Assembly (NCBI RefSeq): GCF_026626705.1
Contig: NZ_JAPNKC010000001.1
Span: 8,636,001 to 8,700,000, forward strand
DNA length: 64,000 nt
Direction of reading: 5' to 3'
Source: Pyxidicoccus sp. MSG2
Lineage (GTDB): Bacteria; Myxococcota; Myxococcia; Myxococcales; Myxococcaceae
Part shown: positions 16,588-26,110 of the stretch, piece by piece
Layout: each line of letters opens with the position of its first letter
Numbering within the stretch: the first letter of the stretch is position 1
Notes under the pieces: generated by a model
The model's input: the letters and a program-made list of their open reading frames with translations, nothing else
What the model was told of the DNA's origin: nothing
Database searches by the model: none
Program-made: the position numbers and the translations under genes

Positions 16588-17496
16588 ATGCGAGTGTTGA
16601 TGACGGGAGCAACGGGCTTCATCGGCTCACGGGTGGCGGTCCGCTTGAGCGAACAAGGGCACACGGTGGTCGCCGCCGTGCGAGACGCGGCCGCGGCGGA
16701 CCGGTTGAAGACACACCGGGTTCCGGCCTCGCCGCTCATCGCGTCCCTGGATGAGAGGGGCAGGCTCGCGGATGCAGCGAGGGACTGTGATGGCGTGGTG
16801 CACCTCGCATTCGAACTCGCGCCGGACATCGCGACGGCGGTGGCGCGTGACCAGGCGGTGGTCGCGGCGTTTGCCTCGGCGCTCCGGAACACGGGCAGGC
16901 CCCTGGTAGTGACGTCGGCCACCGGCCTGCTGGGAAATACGGGCTCGACGCCGGTGGATGAGGACCACCCGCCGCAGGAGGACTTCCGCCTGGCGATTCG
17001 TCACCGCGTCGAGGCGGATGTGCTCGCCGAGGCCGCGAAGGGCGTGCGCGCGAGCGTCATCCGTGTGCCCATCCTGGTGCACACGGCCGAGGGAGGCGGC
17101 CCCCTGGGGCGGCTCCTGGCCACGGCCCGCCGGACGGGCAGGTCCTGCTGGATTGGGGCGGGGGAGAACCGATTGCCGTGTGTCCACCTGGAAGACCTGG
17201 CGGACCTCTACGTGAGGGCCCTGGAAGCCGCGCCGCCGGGCCGCGTCTACAACGCCTGTGGCTCCGACATCTCCCTTCGAGACTTCGCGGAAGGAGTGGG
17301 GCGGGCCCTCGGAGTACCCGCGCAGGGCCTCATGCCCGAGCAGGCCGTCGACCAGTTCGGCCCGTTCTTCGCGACGCTCCTCGCGGTGGACAACCGCGTG
17401 TCGAATGCGCGAGCCCGCTCCGAGCTCGGCTGGGAGCCCTATCGCTCCCGGCCGTCGCTCGAAGCAGACCTCGCCGTGCTGGGGCGGGGAAGCTGA
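16588..17496 (+). CDS. NAD-dependent epimerase/dehydratase family protein
   Basis: This 302-aa extended SDR has the nucleotide-binding motif MTGATGFIGSRV at the N-terminus and DGVVHLAFE near residue 70. The usual YxxxK is not evident: around residue 130 the text is FRLAIRHRVEAD, so the catalytic Tyr appears to be missing. ATG at 16588 follows GGAGGCGCAAGAGGC. The gene diverges from the AraC regulator with 192 bases between the starts. It may be an atypical SDR acting as an NAD(P)-binding sensor or reductase rather than an epimerase; the substrate is unknown. Confidence 0.82.
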   Translation: MRVLMTGATGFIGSRVAVRLSEQGHTVVAAVRDAAAADRLKTHRVPASPLIASLDERGRLADAARDCDGVVHLAFELAPDIATAVARDQAVVAAFASALRNTGRPLVVTSATGLLGNTGSTPVDEDHPPQEDFRLAIRHRVEADVLAEAAKGVRASVIRVPILVHTAEGGGPLGRLLATARRTGRSCWIGAGENRLPCVHLEDLADLYVRALEAAPPGRVYNACGSDISLRDFAEGVGRALGVPAQGLMPEQAVDQFGPFFATLLAVDNRVSNARARSELGWEPYRSRPSLEADLAVLGRGS

Positions 17497-17503
17497 AGCC
17501 GGG

Positions 17504-18607
17504 TCAGTACACCGTGCTCTGCCAGGGGAACAGGTACGTGAGGGGCAGGTACACCCGGGCCGCCCAGGCGGACTCGGTGTGCCCCGCGCCATTGGCCACG
17601 TAGTAGTACAGGTCCGTGCCCTGCACGTGCCCGTCGGCCGCCAGCGCGTTGCGCATGCGCGTCGTCTCCGTCAGCCCGTCGTTGTTCGTGCCCGCGTCCA
17701 GGTAGAAGCGCAGCGGCAGCTTCACGGTGGACTGCTCCACCTGCACCGTCATCGCCTGGTTGTTCCACCAGAACGAGCTGGAGAGCCCGGCCACCTTCGA
17801 GAAGACCTCTGGGTGCCGGCGGCCGATGTAGAAGGACACGAGCCCGCCCAGCGACGAGCCCATCAGCGCGGTGTTCGCCTTGGCCGGCAGCGTGCGCAGG
17901 TTCGCGTCGACGAAGGGCTTCACGCTCTCCAGGATGAAGCGCTCGTACAGGTCCGCGCCGCCGCCGCCGTAGGTGGCGTCACAGCACGGCGTGTACTCGT
18001 AGATGCGGCTGGAGCCCGTGTGGTCGATGCCCACGACGATGACCTCGTCCATCTGCCCGGAGCCGATGAGGGAGTTGACCGTCTCGTCCACGCCCCACTC
18101 GACGCCGTAGGACGCGGTGGCCGCGTCGAAGAGGTTCTGCCCGTCGTGCATGTAGAGCACTGGGTAGCGCTTGAGCGGGTTCGCCGAATAGCTGGGCGGC
18201 AGGTAGAAGCGCAGCGTGCGCGTGTTGCCGAGCTGCGGCGACCAGAAGTTGTCGAACTGCTGCCGCGTGCCCACGGCGGAGCCGAAGAACGGGTACACGT
18301 CCACGGTGGTGCCCGAGCGCACGCGGTAGTTGGCGCCGGTGGACCATTGCGTGTCGTTGATGAGCGGCTTGAGGTCCACGTCCCCGGCGCTGTTGGGCCA
18401 CGAGTACGTCCACACGTTGCCCGACGTCCAGGTCGCGTTCTGTCCAGCCGTCCAGGACAGCGGCGCCGCGCTGCCGCGAACGGTAATCCGGTTGCCATAG
18501 CCCACGTCGTAGTGGACGCGGAGGGTGGTGGCGCTGGCCGCGCTGCTCAGCAGGAGCGCCAGCAACAGGCCCGGCACGAGCGCCGGGCGGGGGGATGATG
18601 GCTGCAT
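17504..18607 (-). CDS. Secreted esterase with N-terminal starch-binding-like domain
   Basis: The 367-aa product has a signal peptide (LVPGLLLALLLSSAASA). Residues 28-120 form a beta-rich module of the CBM20/glucodextranase type (RVHYDVGYGNRITVRGS and DVDLKPLINDTQWS). Residues 130-367 are an alpha/beta hydrolase of the esterase-D/enterochelin-esterase type with YPVLYMHDGQNLFD, nucleophile motif GSSLGG and a late His in NGAGHTES. It probably hydrolyses an ester of a sugar or polysaccharide outside the cell. It converges with the epimerase-like gene seven bases away. Confidence 0.88.
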   Translation of the reverse strand: MQPSSPRPALVPGLLLALLLSSAASATTLRVHYDVGYGNRITVRGSAAPLSWTAGQNATWTSGNVWTYSWPNSAGDVDLKPLINDTQWSTGANYRVRSGTTVDVYPFFGSAVGTRQQFDNFWSPQLGNTRTLRFYLPPSYSANPLKRYPVLYMHDGQNLFDAATASYGVEWGVDETVNSLIGSGQMDEVIVVGIDHTGSSRIYEYTPCCDATYGGGGADLYERFILESVKPFVDANLRTLPAKANTALMGSSLGGLVSFYIGRRHPEVFSKVAGLSSSFWWNNQAMTVQVEQSTVKLPLRFYLDAGTNNDGLTETTRMRNALAADGHVQGTDLYYYVANGAGHTESAWAARVYLPLTYLFPWQSTVY

Positions 18608-18749
18608 GGGGTGGGGTGTCCTTCCGTGGTGCGTGAGGCCGGGCAGGCTTCCAGCAGGGAAGGGGACCGCTCAAGAGAGTCCCCGGCCACCCTGGCAACC
18701 CACGCCGGGCGTGAAACCCCGACCCGGAAGTTGCCTGTCCGTCATCCGC

Positions 18750-18765
18750 CCCCCTGCGCAGGGGG
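18750..18765. repeat. 16-bp perfect palindrome between divergent genes
   Basis: CCCCCTGCGCAGGGGG at 18750-18765 lies between the starts of the esterase gene (minus) and the lipoprotein gene (plus). With no gene ending here it is better explained as an operator or chance GC-rich symmetry than as a terminator. Confidence 0.5.
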
Positions 18766-18827
18766 CGGTCCTACACGCCACCCACGAATAAATTGACTCT
18801 CCGGCCCAGGCATCCTGTCCTGCCGGG

Positions 18828-20489
18828 ATGTTCCGCCGAGCCTGGCTCCCGACCCTCCTCCTCGTGCTCGCCGTCGCGGGCTGCTCCCGCTGCGGCAAGG
18901 ACGCCGGCCCCACCGGCTCGAGCGCCGCGGCGGGCCCCGCCCGCTACCTGCCGAGAGACGCCCAGGCTGCCGTGGTCATCAACGACCTGGGCGCGCTGGG
19001 CGAGAAGCTGGCCCGCTTCCAGAACCTCAAGGTCGCCTCCTTCGCCGCGCAGCTCCAGAACTTCTCCACTGCCGAGGGCTACGTCTCCGCGGTGATGCGG
19101 CAGGTGGGCGTGGATCTGCGCAGCCGCCAGGCGCTGGAGGCCGCGGGCATCGCCCCGGGTCGCGGCGCGGGCGCGGCGTTCCTCGGCGGCAACCGCGCCG
19201 TCTCCATCGTCGGCGTGAAGGACGCGGACGCGCTCCAGGCGACCTTCGCGAAGTTCGCTGGCAGCCGCCTGGGTGCGTCGGAGACGCAGAAGACCTCCGT
19301 GGACGGCGGCAACCTCGTCAGCTTCAGCCGCCCGGGCTCCACCGAGCCCGCCCTGGGCATCCTCTTCCTGAAGGGCACCGACTACGCGCTGCTGGGCGCG
19401 GGCCCCTCGGTGGCCACGCTGCGCACGCTGGCCACGATGCCCCCGGAACAGTCGCTCGCGACCGAGCCCGTGCTGGCCGCATCCCTCAAGCGGCTTCCCT
19501 CCGAGCGCGACTTCCACGTGTGGCTGCCCGGCGGCACCGGCCTGCTCGTGCCGGCCGGCACCGTCCAGGGCATCACCCTCACGGGCCGAATCGAAGAGCG
19601 CGCGGTGACGGTGCACGCGGACGCTCCGTGGCCGGACACGCAAGCGTCGCTCGCGGCGTTGGATCCGCTGAAGGACGCCTCCGACCTCACGGGCGCGCTG
19701 CCCGCGGACAGCTTCCTCGTGGCGCGCTTCCGCGGGGACCCGTCCCACCTCGACGGCGCGTGGCCGTACCTGCTGGGCGGCTACATCACCCGCGCGGTGG
19801 AGAAGAGCGGGCTCGACATGAAGGCGGAGGTGCTCGACAACCTCAAGCCCGGCCTGGTGTTGGGCATGTCGCTGTCGCCCACGGTGAATCTCGGCTCGGG
19901 CATGCCCGCGCTGGACTTCCGCCGCACCAATCCCTTCCGCTTCGTGCACCTCGTCGCGCTGGCGGACACCGAGGACGCCGCGAAGACGCAGGCCACGCTG
20001 GAAAAGCTGCCGGCCATGGCCGAGGACTTCGGCGCGAAGGTGGAGCCGGCCGACCTCAAGGGGCAGAAGGTCTACCTCACGTCGTACCGCGCGGGAGAGG
20101 GTGCCCACTTCGCGCTCGCACCCAACGGGCGACTGGTGGTCGCCGCCCCCAAGGCCCAGATGGAGTCCACGCTGGCCTCGCTCGCGAAGCCGTCCGGCGA
20201 GGGCCCGGTGGCGGCGGACCTGAAGGACGCCGGCAAGGACGCCGCCCTCACGCTGGTGCTGGATTTGCGCCGCCTGTCGGACGCGGTGAAGAACCTGCCG
20301 TCCGAGGCCTGGGGCATCGGCGGTTTCGCCATCAAGGCCACCACCGTGCGCTGGCTGGAGGCCACGGATGACCTGCGCGCGGTGACGCTGGCCGTGTCGC
20401 GCAAGGAGAAGGCGCTGCAGGCGGAGCTGTCCCTGCGCCTGACGCCGGCCGCGGCGGCCTCCACCACCACCCAGCCGGCCACGCCGTGA
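18828..20489 (+). CDS. Large lipoprotein, DUF3352-like
   Basis: This 553-aa lipoprotein has a clear signal and lipobox (LLLVLAVAGC) at residues 9-19. The mature part holds repeated alpha/beta units such as YLPRDAQAAVVINDLGALGEKL and ALPADSFLVARFRGDP, which resemble DUF3352-type repeats of myxobacterial lipoproteins; the function is unknown. It is the first gene of a four-gene overlapping operon with an ABC transporter of the LolCDE/MacB type, so it may be the periplasmic partner or cargo of that system. Confidence 0.78.
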   Translation: MFRRAWLPTLLLVLAVAGCSRCGKDAGPTGSSAAAGPARYLPRDAQAAVVINDLGALGEKLARFQNLKVASFAAQLQNFSTAEGYVSAVMRQVGVDLRSRQALEAAGIAPGRGAGAAFLGGNRAVSIVGVKDADALQATFAKFAGSRLGASETQKTSVDGGNLVSFSRPGSTEPALGILFLKGTDYALLGAGPSVATLRTLATMPPEQSLATEPVLAASLKRLPSERDFHVWLPGGTGLLVPAGTVQGITLTGRIEERAVTVHADAPWPDTQASLAALDPLKDASDLTGALPADSFLVARFRGDPSHLDGAWPYLLGGYITRAVEKSGLDMKAEVLDNLKPGLVLGMSLSPTVNLGSGMPALDFRRTNPFRFVHLVALADTEDAAKTQATLEKLPAMAEDFGAKVEPADLKGQKVYLTSYRAGEGAHFALAPNGRLVVAAPKAQMESTLASLAKPSGEGPVAADLKDAGKDAALTLVLDLRRLSDAVKNLPSEAWGIGGFAIKATTVRWLEATDDLRAVTLAVSRKEKALQAELSLRLTPAAAASTTTQPATP

Positions 20490-21187
20490 TTCACGCTCGC
20501 GACATCGTGAAGGAGTACCTGGACGGGGACGGCACGAAGGTGCGCGTCCTCGACGGCATGTCCCTGGACGTGGAGGACGGGGACTTCGTCGCGGTGGTGG
20601 GCCCGTCCGGCAGCGGCAAGTCCACGCTGCTGCACCTCTTGGGTGGGCTGGACGTGCACTACCAGGGAGAGGTGGAGGTGGGTGGCGTGAAGCTGCGCGG
20701 GCTCGACGACAAGGCCCTGGCGCGCTTCCGCAACACCCACGTGGGCTTCGTCTTCCAGTCCTTCCACCTCATCCCCAACCTCTCCGCGCTGGAGAACGTG
20801 CTGCTTCCCTCGCACTTCGGCGCGCCGCAGGCGGACGGCCGCAAGCGCGCGGAGGCCATGCTGGAGCGCGTGGGCCTGGGCTCGAAGAAGGACCGCGCGC
20901 CGGTGCGCCTGTCCGGTGGCGAGCGCCAGCGCGTGGCCATCGCCCGGGCCCTCTACAGCGGGCCGAAGCTGCTCCTGTGCGACGAGCCCACGGGCAACCT
21001 GGACTCGGCCACCGGCGAGGGCGTCATCCAGTTGTTCAAGGAGCTGCACCGCGAGGGGCTCACCGTGCTGGCCGTCACCCACGAGGAGCGCATGAGCGCC
21101 GCGGCCCGCCGCGTGCTGCGGCTGAAGGAGGGACGGCTCGTGGAGGAGCGCGCCGACCTGCACCTGGCCACCCGAGGTGCCCCGTGA
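20486..21187 (+). CDS. ABC transporter ATP-binding protein (LolD/MacB type)
   Basis: The 233-aa ATPase has Walker A GPSGSGKSTLL, Q-loop GFVFQSFHLIPNL, signature LSGGERQRVAIARAL, Walker B LLLCDEPTGNLDSATG and an H-loop AVTHEERMS. The NLDS pattern after Walker B marks the LolD/MacB/FtsE group of mechanotransmission or lipoprotein-release transporters. GTG at 20486 overlaps the stop of the lipoprotein gene, and its TGA overlaps the GTG of the permease, so translation is coupled across all three. Confidence 0.93.
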   Translation: MIHARDIVKEYLDGDGTKVRVLDGMSLDVEDGDFVAVVGPSGSGKSTLLHLLGGLDVHYQGEVEVGGVKLRGLDDKALARFRNTHVGFVFQSFHLIPNLSALENVLLPSHFGAPQADGRKRAEAMLERVGLGSKKDRAPVRLSGGERQRVAIARALYSGPKLLLCDEPTGNLDSATGEGVIQLFKELHREGLTVLAVTHEERMSAAARRVLRLKEGRLVEERADLHLATRGAP

Positions 21188-22464
21188 GGCTGGACGCGCT
21201 GTCCCGGCTGGTGCGGCTGAGCCTCGCCCGTGAGCGCAAGGGCGCCTTCTTCTCCGCCTTCGGCGTGGCCATGGGCGTGGGCGCGCTCGTCTTCTTCGTG
21301 GGCCTGGGCCTGGGCGTGGGCCGTGTCATCCGCGAGAAGATCTTCCCCACGGACGCGCGGTTGGTGGACGTGGTGCCCGCGGCGGTGTCGCTGGGCTCGC
21401 TGCTCGGCGGCGGCAAGCTGGACGCGGCCACCGTGGACCGCCTTCGCGCGCTGCCCGGCGTGGAGGACGCGTACCGGAAGATGAACGTCCGCGTGCCCGC
21501 GGTGACGCGCTACGACGGCGTCTTCTTCGGCACCAAACTGCGCATGGGCATGGAAGTCCTCGCCGTGGGCGTGGAGCCGGGCCTGGTGAAGGGCGACGTG
21601 CAGCTCGGCGAGTTCAAGGACCCGGGCGACGGCCAGCCGATTCCGGCGCTCGTGTCCACGCGGCTGCTGGAGCTGTACAACAAGACGTTCGCCCCGGCGC
21701 GCAAGCTGCCCCAGTTGTCCGCGAACATGCTCGTGGGCTTCGGCTTCCCGGTGGAGTTCAACCGTTCGTATGTCGCGGCCACCGGCGGAGGGCCCACGCG
21801 CACCGCGACGACGCAGGTGGTGGGCGCGTCCGACAGGGCCATGCTCGCCGGTATCACCATCCCCCTGGACACGGCGGTGCGCATCAACCGCGAGGCCGGC
21901 GTGGACTCGGAGAGCTTCACCGGCGTCACCCTGGTGGCGAAGGACCCCTCGCAGGTGCCCGGCATCGTGGACGCGGTGAAGGGCATGGGGCTGGAAATCG
22001 ACGACCAGGAGCGCCGCATGGCGGAGAACACGGGCGCGGCGGTGGCGCTCGTCACCTCCGCGCTGGCGCTCCTGTCCATCCTCATCTGCCTGCTGGCGGC
22101 GGTGAACATCGCCCACGCGCTGTCGGCCTCCGTGCGGGCGCGCGCCAAGGAGATTGGCGTCATGCAGGCGGTGGGCGCGTCGCGCGCGGACGTGCGCGGC
22201 ATCGTCCTGGCCGAGGCCGCCGTGGTGGGCCTCCTCGGAGGCGCCGCCGGTACCGCCATCGCCCTGTTGCTGGCCTTCGTGGTGAACCGGCTGGCCTCGG
22301 GTTACCTGCCCAACTTCCCCTTCAAGCCCGACAGCTTCTTCTCCTTCCCCTGGCCGGTGGTGGTGGGAGGCGTGCTGCTGGGCCTGCTCGCCGCGCTCGC
22401 CGGCGCCTACTTCCCCGCCCGCCGCGCGGCCGCCACCGACCCGGCACGTACGCTCGCCGGATGA
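21184..22464 (+). CDS. FtsX-like ABC transporter permease (LolCE/MacB type)
   Basis: This 426-aa membrane protein has one N-terminal helix (AMGVGALVFFVGLGLGVG), a periplasmic domain of about 230 residues, and three C-terminal helices, the arrangement of FtsX/MacB permeases. The last part contains RARAKEIGVMQAVGASRADV, typical of the family coupling region. GTG at 21184 was chosen because it overlaps the preceding stop and restores the expected N-terminus. With the ATPase it should form a homodimeric type VII transporter. Confidence 0.9.
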   Translation: MRLDALSRLVRLSLARERKGAFFSAFGVAMGVGALVFFVGLGLGVGRVIREKIFPTDARLVDVVPAAVSLGSLLGGGKLDAATVDRLRALPGVEDAYRKMNVRVPAVTRYDGVFFGTKLRMGMEVLAVGVEPGLVKGDVQLGEFKDPGDGQPIPALVSTRLLELYNKTFAPARKLPQLSANMLVGFGFPVEFNRSYVAATGGGPTRTATTQVVGASDRAMLAGITIPLDTAVRINREAGVDSESFTGVTLVAKDPSQVPGIVDAVKGMGLEIDDQERRMAENTGAAVALVTSALALLSILICLLAAVNIAHALSASVRARAKEIGVMQAVGASRADVRGIVLAEAAVVGLLGGAAGTAIALLLAFVVNRLASGYLPNFPFKPDSFFSFPWPVVVGGVLLGLLAALAGAYFPARRAAATDPARTLAG

Positions 22465-23231
22465 CGCTCCCCTCGCGCAAGACGCTGCTCGGCAACGCGC
22501 TGAGCCTGGCCGGACTCGCCTGGGTCTACGGCGGTGACCTCGCGGACGCCGTGCGCGCCCGGAGCTCGGAGGTGGCCGCCTTCAGCACGCTGCCCTCGCC
22601 CGTGGGGCCCGCGGTGGTGCTCGCACTGACGGTGCTGGCCACACTCGTCGTGGTGGTCGGCATCGTTGGAGGGAAGGCGGAGGGCTTCAAGGGCTACCGG
22701 CTGCTGCCCATCCTGCTGGTGGGCTCGCTCTTCGTGGACCTGGTGCTGGCGGAGAGCCGTGTGCCCCTGTCCTCGCTGGACGTGGCCTCCATGTCGCTCC
22801 AGCGTTTCCACCAGCTGGCCCAGGAAATGGCCACGGAGCAGGCCGTCCCGGACGACCCGCGCATCCTCCAGCCGCTGCTGGAGCAGCTCGGCAAGCCGCC
22901 GTACCTCGTCCGAGGCGAGCCGGTGGCGGCGTACACACTGCAGGTGCGCAAGGACTGCGAGGGCCCCGTGCGCGAGGCCCCGGGTGTTCTCCCGGGGACA
23001 TTGCTGTATTGCGTTGCCCCGGAGAAGAAGGGTGCCTGGGTGACGCTGGTGGGGCTGCCGGCGGAGCAGCGCTTCGGCGCGCCCGCGGTGGTGTCCGCCC
23101 GGGGCGAGACGCGCTTCCTGCTGGTGCGGCCCACGCCTCCCGACGAGGAACAGCCCGGTGCCTTCCGCGACGGGGATGTAGCAGCGGAGCCGCCTGACGG
23201 CGACGCGGGGACCTCCAGCGTCTCACCCTGA
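22461..23231 (+). CDS. Membrane protein of unknown function in ABC operon
   Basis: I recognise no family in this 256-aa protein. It has two hydrophobic stretches (PAVVLALTVLATLVVVVGIVGG and LLPILLVGSLFVDLVL, described here in part) in residues 45-95 and a soluble C-terminal domain with two Cys residues (KDCEGP and LLYCVAP) about 30 residues apart that could form a disulfide. The ATG overlaps the permease stop by four bases, so it belongs to the same operon and may be an accessory of the transporter. A Pro/Asp-rich tail ends the protein. Confidence 0.7.
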   Translation: MTLPSRKTLLGNALSLAGLAWVYGGDLADAVRARSSEVAAFSTLPSPVGPAVVLALTVLATLVVVVGIVGGKAEGFKGYRLLPILLVGSLFVDLVLAESRVPLSSLDVASMSLQRFHQLAQEMATEQAVPDDPRILQPLLEQLGKPPYLVRGEPVAAYTLQVRKDCEGPVREAPGVLPGTLLYCVAPEKKGAWVTLVGLPAEQRFGAPAVVSARGETRFLLVRPTPPDEEQPGAFRDGDVAAEPPDGDAGTSSVSP

Positions 23232-23352
23232 GCCGCCGCGGCCGGCCGGAGGGGGGGCGGCCAGCCTGCCTGCCCGGGTGCGGGAGTCGCACCCGTGGTT
23301 GACCCTGTGGAGTGGCGATCGCTAGGCTCCCTGCGAACGGACCCTCCCCCAC

Positions 23353-26040
23353 GTGACGACCACTCAACCGAAGCGGCAGCCCATCCCGTTTGGGAAGTAC
23401 CTCCTTCTCGACCGCATCAACATCGGCGGCATGGCGGAGGTGTGGCGCGGGAAGCAGTTCGGCGCGAGCGGCTTCGAACGCCTCGTGGCCATCAAGCGCA
23501 TCCTCCCGAACATCGCGGAGGACGAAGAGTTCATCTCGATGTTCATCGACGAGGCGAAGATCAGCGTCCAGCTGACCCACGCCAACATCGCGAGCATCTA
23601 CGAGCTGGGCCACATCACCAGCAGCTACTTCATCTCGATGGAGTACATTCCCGGCAAGGACATGCGGGCGATTTTCGACCGCTGCCGGAAGAAGGGGGAG
23701 CCCGCGCCGGTGCCGCTGGTGGCCTTCTGCGTGTCCAAGATGTGCGAGGGCCTGGACTACGCCCACCGGAAGAAGGACGGGATGGGGCGGGACATGAACA
23801 TCGTCCACCGCGACATCTCGCCGCAGAACATCCTCATCTCCTACGAGGGGGAGGTGAAGGTCATCGACTTCGGCATCGCCAAGGCGGCGGGCAAGGCCAC
23901 CAAGACGCAGGCGGGCATCCTCAAGGGCAAGTTTGGCTACATGAGCCCGGAGCAGATCCGCGGCCTGCCGTTGGACCGGCGCTCGGACGTGTTCGCCATC
24001 GGCGTGTGCCTCTACGAGATGCTGACCGGTGAGCGCCTCTTCGTGGGCGACAGCGACTTCAGCGTCCTGGAGAAGGTGCGCAAGGCCGAGGTGCCGCCGC
24101 CCTCCACGTACAACCGGCGCATCCCGGAGGCCCTGGAGAAGATCGTCCTCAGGGCGCTCGCGAAGGACGTGGACGAGCGCTACCAGTACGCCAGCGAGCT
24201 GGGCGACGACCTGCAGCGCTTCCTCATCACCAGCGAGACCATCTTCAGCCGCAAGGACCTCATGCAGTACATGAAGTCCACCTTCGCGGAAGAGGTGGAG
24301 CGCGAGAAGCAGCGCCTCATCGAGTACGCCGACATCAAGCCGCCCGACGGGATGCTGGCCGCCCTGGAGGCCGCGTCCTTCAACAGCACGCCGGGCCAGT
24401 CCGCCGCCGCCGCTGCCGCCAATTCCGCCGCCGCTGCCGCCGCTGCCGCGGCAGCAGCAGCACCGCCTCCCGCGGCGCTTCCGGTGGTACCGCAGGTGGC
24501 CCCGCAGCCGCCGCGCGCGACGGCCGCCATGGGCGCGGTGACGCCTGGCGGGAACAACGCGAACAACGGCGTGCGCCGCTCGCCCACGCTGGCCGCGCTG
24601 CCCAAGCTGACGGCCGCCACCGCCGCGCCCGCGCCCAAGGAGGACGAGCACCTGGCCACGCAGTTGGTGTCCAGCGACCACGTCTTCGACGACAGCCCCG
24701 AGCCCACCACGCAGCCGGGCGCCAACGTCGGCCGTGCCGTCACCCCGCTGGAGACGCGGGCCGTGCCCCCCGGGGGCGAGGACGAGGAGTCCGCCACCGG
24801 CAGGACGGCCGTGTTGTCGCCGCCGCCCACGCTGGCACCCTCGGCGCCGCGCCTGTCCCAGGCGAACATGCCGGTCACGGTGTCGCCGCCGCCCTCGCCC
24901 GCCATGCCGCCGCGCGCGTCCATGAGCGTGCCCACGCTGGCGCCGGTGGACGGGCCGCCACCCACGCTGCGGCCCGGCCGGGCCCCCGAGAGCCAGGGGC
25001 TGCCGCGCATCGTCCGGGACGTGCCGCCGCCGGACATGTCGCAGGGCATGGTGCGCACGTCGCTGCCGCCGGATGTGTCTCAAGGGATTCCGCGCTCGGC
25101 GCTGCCGCCGGACCTGGGCCAGGGCACGTCGCGTCCGCCGCCGCCGCCCAGCATGGGGCCGGGCGCCCGGGGTGCCCGGCACGAGGACGAGGACGACGAC
25201 CAGGAGCGGCCGACGGCCGCGGTGCCCGCGCTGGCGGGCCGGGGTCTGGACAAGCGCGTGGCGCTGTTCGGCGCGCTGGGCGTGCTGGCGCTGCTCTTGC
25301 TGGTCGGGGTCGGCTGGGCCGTCTCGCGGCCGGGCACCGGCTACATCCTGGTGGACCTGCAGGGCGTCCCGGCGGACGCCCGGGGCTCGGTGAAGGTGCT
25401 GCTGGACACGCAGCAGGTGGCCGTGGGCAAGGACACGGCGCTGCTGCGCGAGGTCCCCGCCGGCCAGGTGATGGTCGTGGTGAGCGCGGAGAACTTCAAG
25501 CCCTTCACGAAGACGGTGGACGTCGCCAAGGGCAAGGACGTCACCCCCGTCCAGGTGGTGCTGGAGAGCCTGTCGCGCACCGGCTCACTCATGCTCGACA
25601 CCGAGCCCGAGGACGCCGAGGTGAAGGTGAACGGCACCGTGGTGCGCCCGCAGGGCCGCAAGGACCGCTACATCAAGAGCGTGCCCATCACCGGCCAGGA
25701 GTGGACGGTGGAGGTCAACGCTCCGGAGTACAAGCCGGCGTCGCAGAAGGTCGCCGTGTCCGACGATGGCCCGGCCGAGGTGAGCCTCAAGCTGAAGCCC
25801 ACCGTGGTGAAGGTGTCCGTCAAGGTCGACTCCAAGCCGGCTGGCGCCACCATCTTCGTGGATGGCAAGGACCTGGGGGCCGTCACCCCGGCGGACATCC
25901 AGGTGCCCGCCGGCGCCCGGCTGATCCAGCTGAAGCTGAAGTGCCACGACGAGGCCGAGGTGGACGTGCCAGAGTCGCAGTCGGGGCAGGGAGCGGCGAC
26001 CGCGCGGGTTTCCCTCAAGCGGCAGCGCGGCTGCCGTTAG
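23353..26040 (+). CDS. Hanks-type Ser/Thr protein kinase with PEGA-like repeats
   Basis: The 895-aa kinase has an N-terminal catalytic domain (about residues 14-280): glycine loop INIGGMAEVWRG, VAIKRIL Lys, catalytic loop HRDISPQN, DFGIAKA and GYMSPEQIRG. The catalytic-loop Lys two residues after Asp is replaced by Ser, a variant common in myxobacterial kinases. A long Ala/Pro-rich, low-complexity linker with a poly-Ala run follows to about residue 630, then one membrane helix (LFGALGVLALLLLVGVGWAVS). Three extracytoplasmic PEGA-like units follow (GSLMLDTEPEDAEVKVNG and VDSKPAGATIFVDGKDLG are the clearest). It probably transduces an envelope signal. GTG at 23353 is the start. Confidence 0.9.
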   Translation: MTTTQPKRQPIPFGKYLLLDRINIGGMAEVWRGKQFGASGFERLVAIKRILPNIAEDEEFISMFIDEAKISVQLTHANIASIYELGHITSSYFISMEYIPGKDMRAIFDRCRKKGEPAPVPLVAFCVSKMCEGLDYAHRKKDGMGRDMNIVHRDISPQNILISYEGEVKVIDFGIAKAAGKATKTQAGILKGKFGYMSPEQIRGLPLDRRSDVFAIGVCLYEMLTGERLFVGDSDFSVLEKVRKAEVPPPSTYNRRIPEALEKIVLRALAKDVDERYQYASELGDDLQRFLITSETIFSRKDLMQYMKSTFAEEVEREKQRLIEYADIKPPDGMLAALEAASFNSTPGQSAAAAAANSAAAAAAAAAAAAPPPAALPVVPQVAPQPPRATAAMGAVTPGGNNANNGVRRSPTLAALPKLTAATAAPAPKEDEHLATQLVSSDHVFDDSPEPTTQPGANVGRAVTPLETRAVPPGGEDEESATGRTAVLSPPPTLAPSAPRLSQANMPVTVSPPPSPAMPPRASMSVPTLAPVDGPPPTLRPGRAPESQGLPRIVRDVPPPDMSQGMVRTSLPPDVSQGIPRSALPPDLGQGTSRPPPPPSMGPGARGARHEDEDDDQERPTAAVPALAGRGLDKRVALFGALGVLALLLLVGVGWAVSRPGTGYILVDLQGVPADARGSVKVLLDTQQVAVGKDTALLREVPAGQVMVVVSAENFKPFTKTVDVAKGKDVTPVQVVLESLSRTGSLMLDTEPEDAEVKVNGTVVRPQGRKDRYIKSVPITGQEWTVEVNAPEYKPASQKVAVSDDGPAEVSLKLKPTVVKVSVKVDSKPAGATIFVDGKDLGAVTPADIQVPAGARLIQLKLKCHDEAEVDVPESQSGQGAATARVSLKRQRGCR

Positions 26041-26046
26041 CCCCAC

Positions 26047-26069
26047 GCCCGCTCCCCTCGGGAGCGGGC
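26047..26069 (+). terminator. Hairpin after the kinase gene
   Basis: A perfect 10-bp stem GCCCGCTCCC / GGGAGCGGGC with a three-base loop starts six bases after the kinase stop. There is no T-run, as is usual in this GC-rich genome, so termination is likely but unproven. Confidence 0.6.
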
Positions 26070-26110
26070 GGGCCGGCTCCCCGCAAACGGTGGAGCCAGA
26101 GGAGGCGTGT

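Noticed and set aside
24400..24470. Short GCC/GCN repeat
   Set aside because: It encodes the poly-Ala linker of the PEGA kinase in frame; not an independent repeat element.
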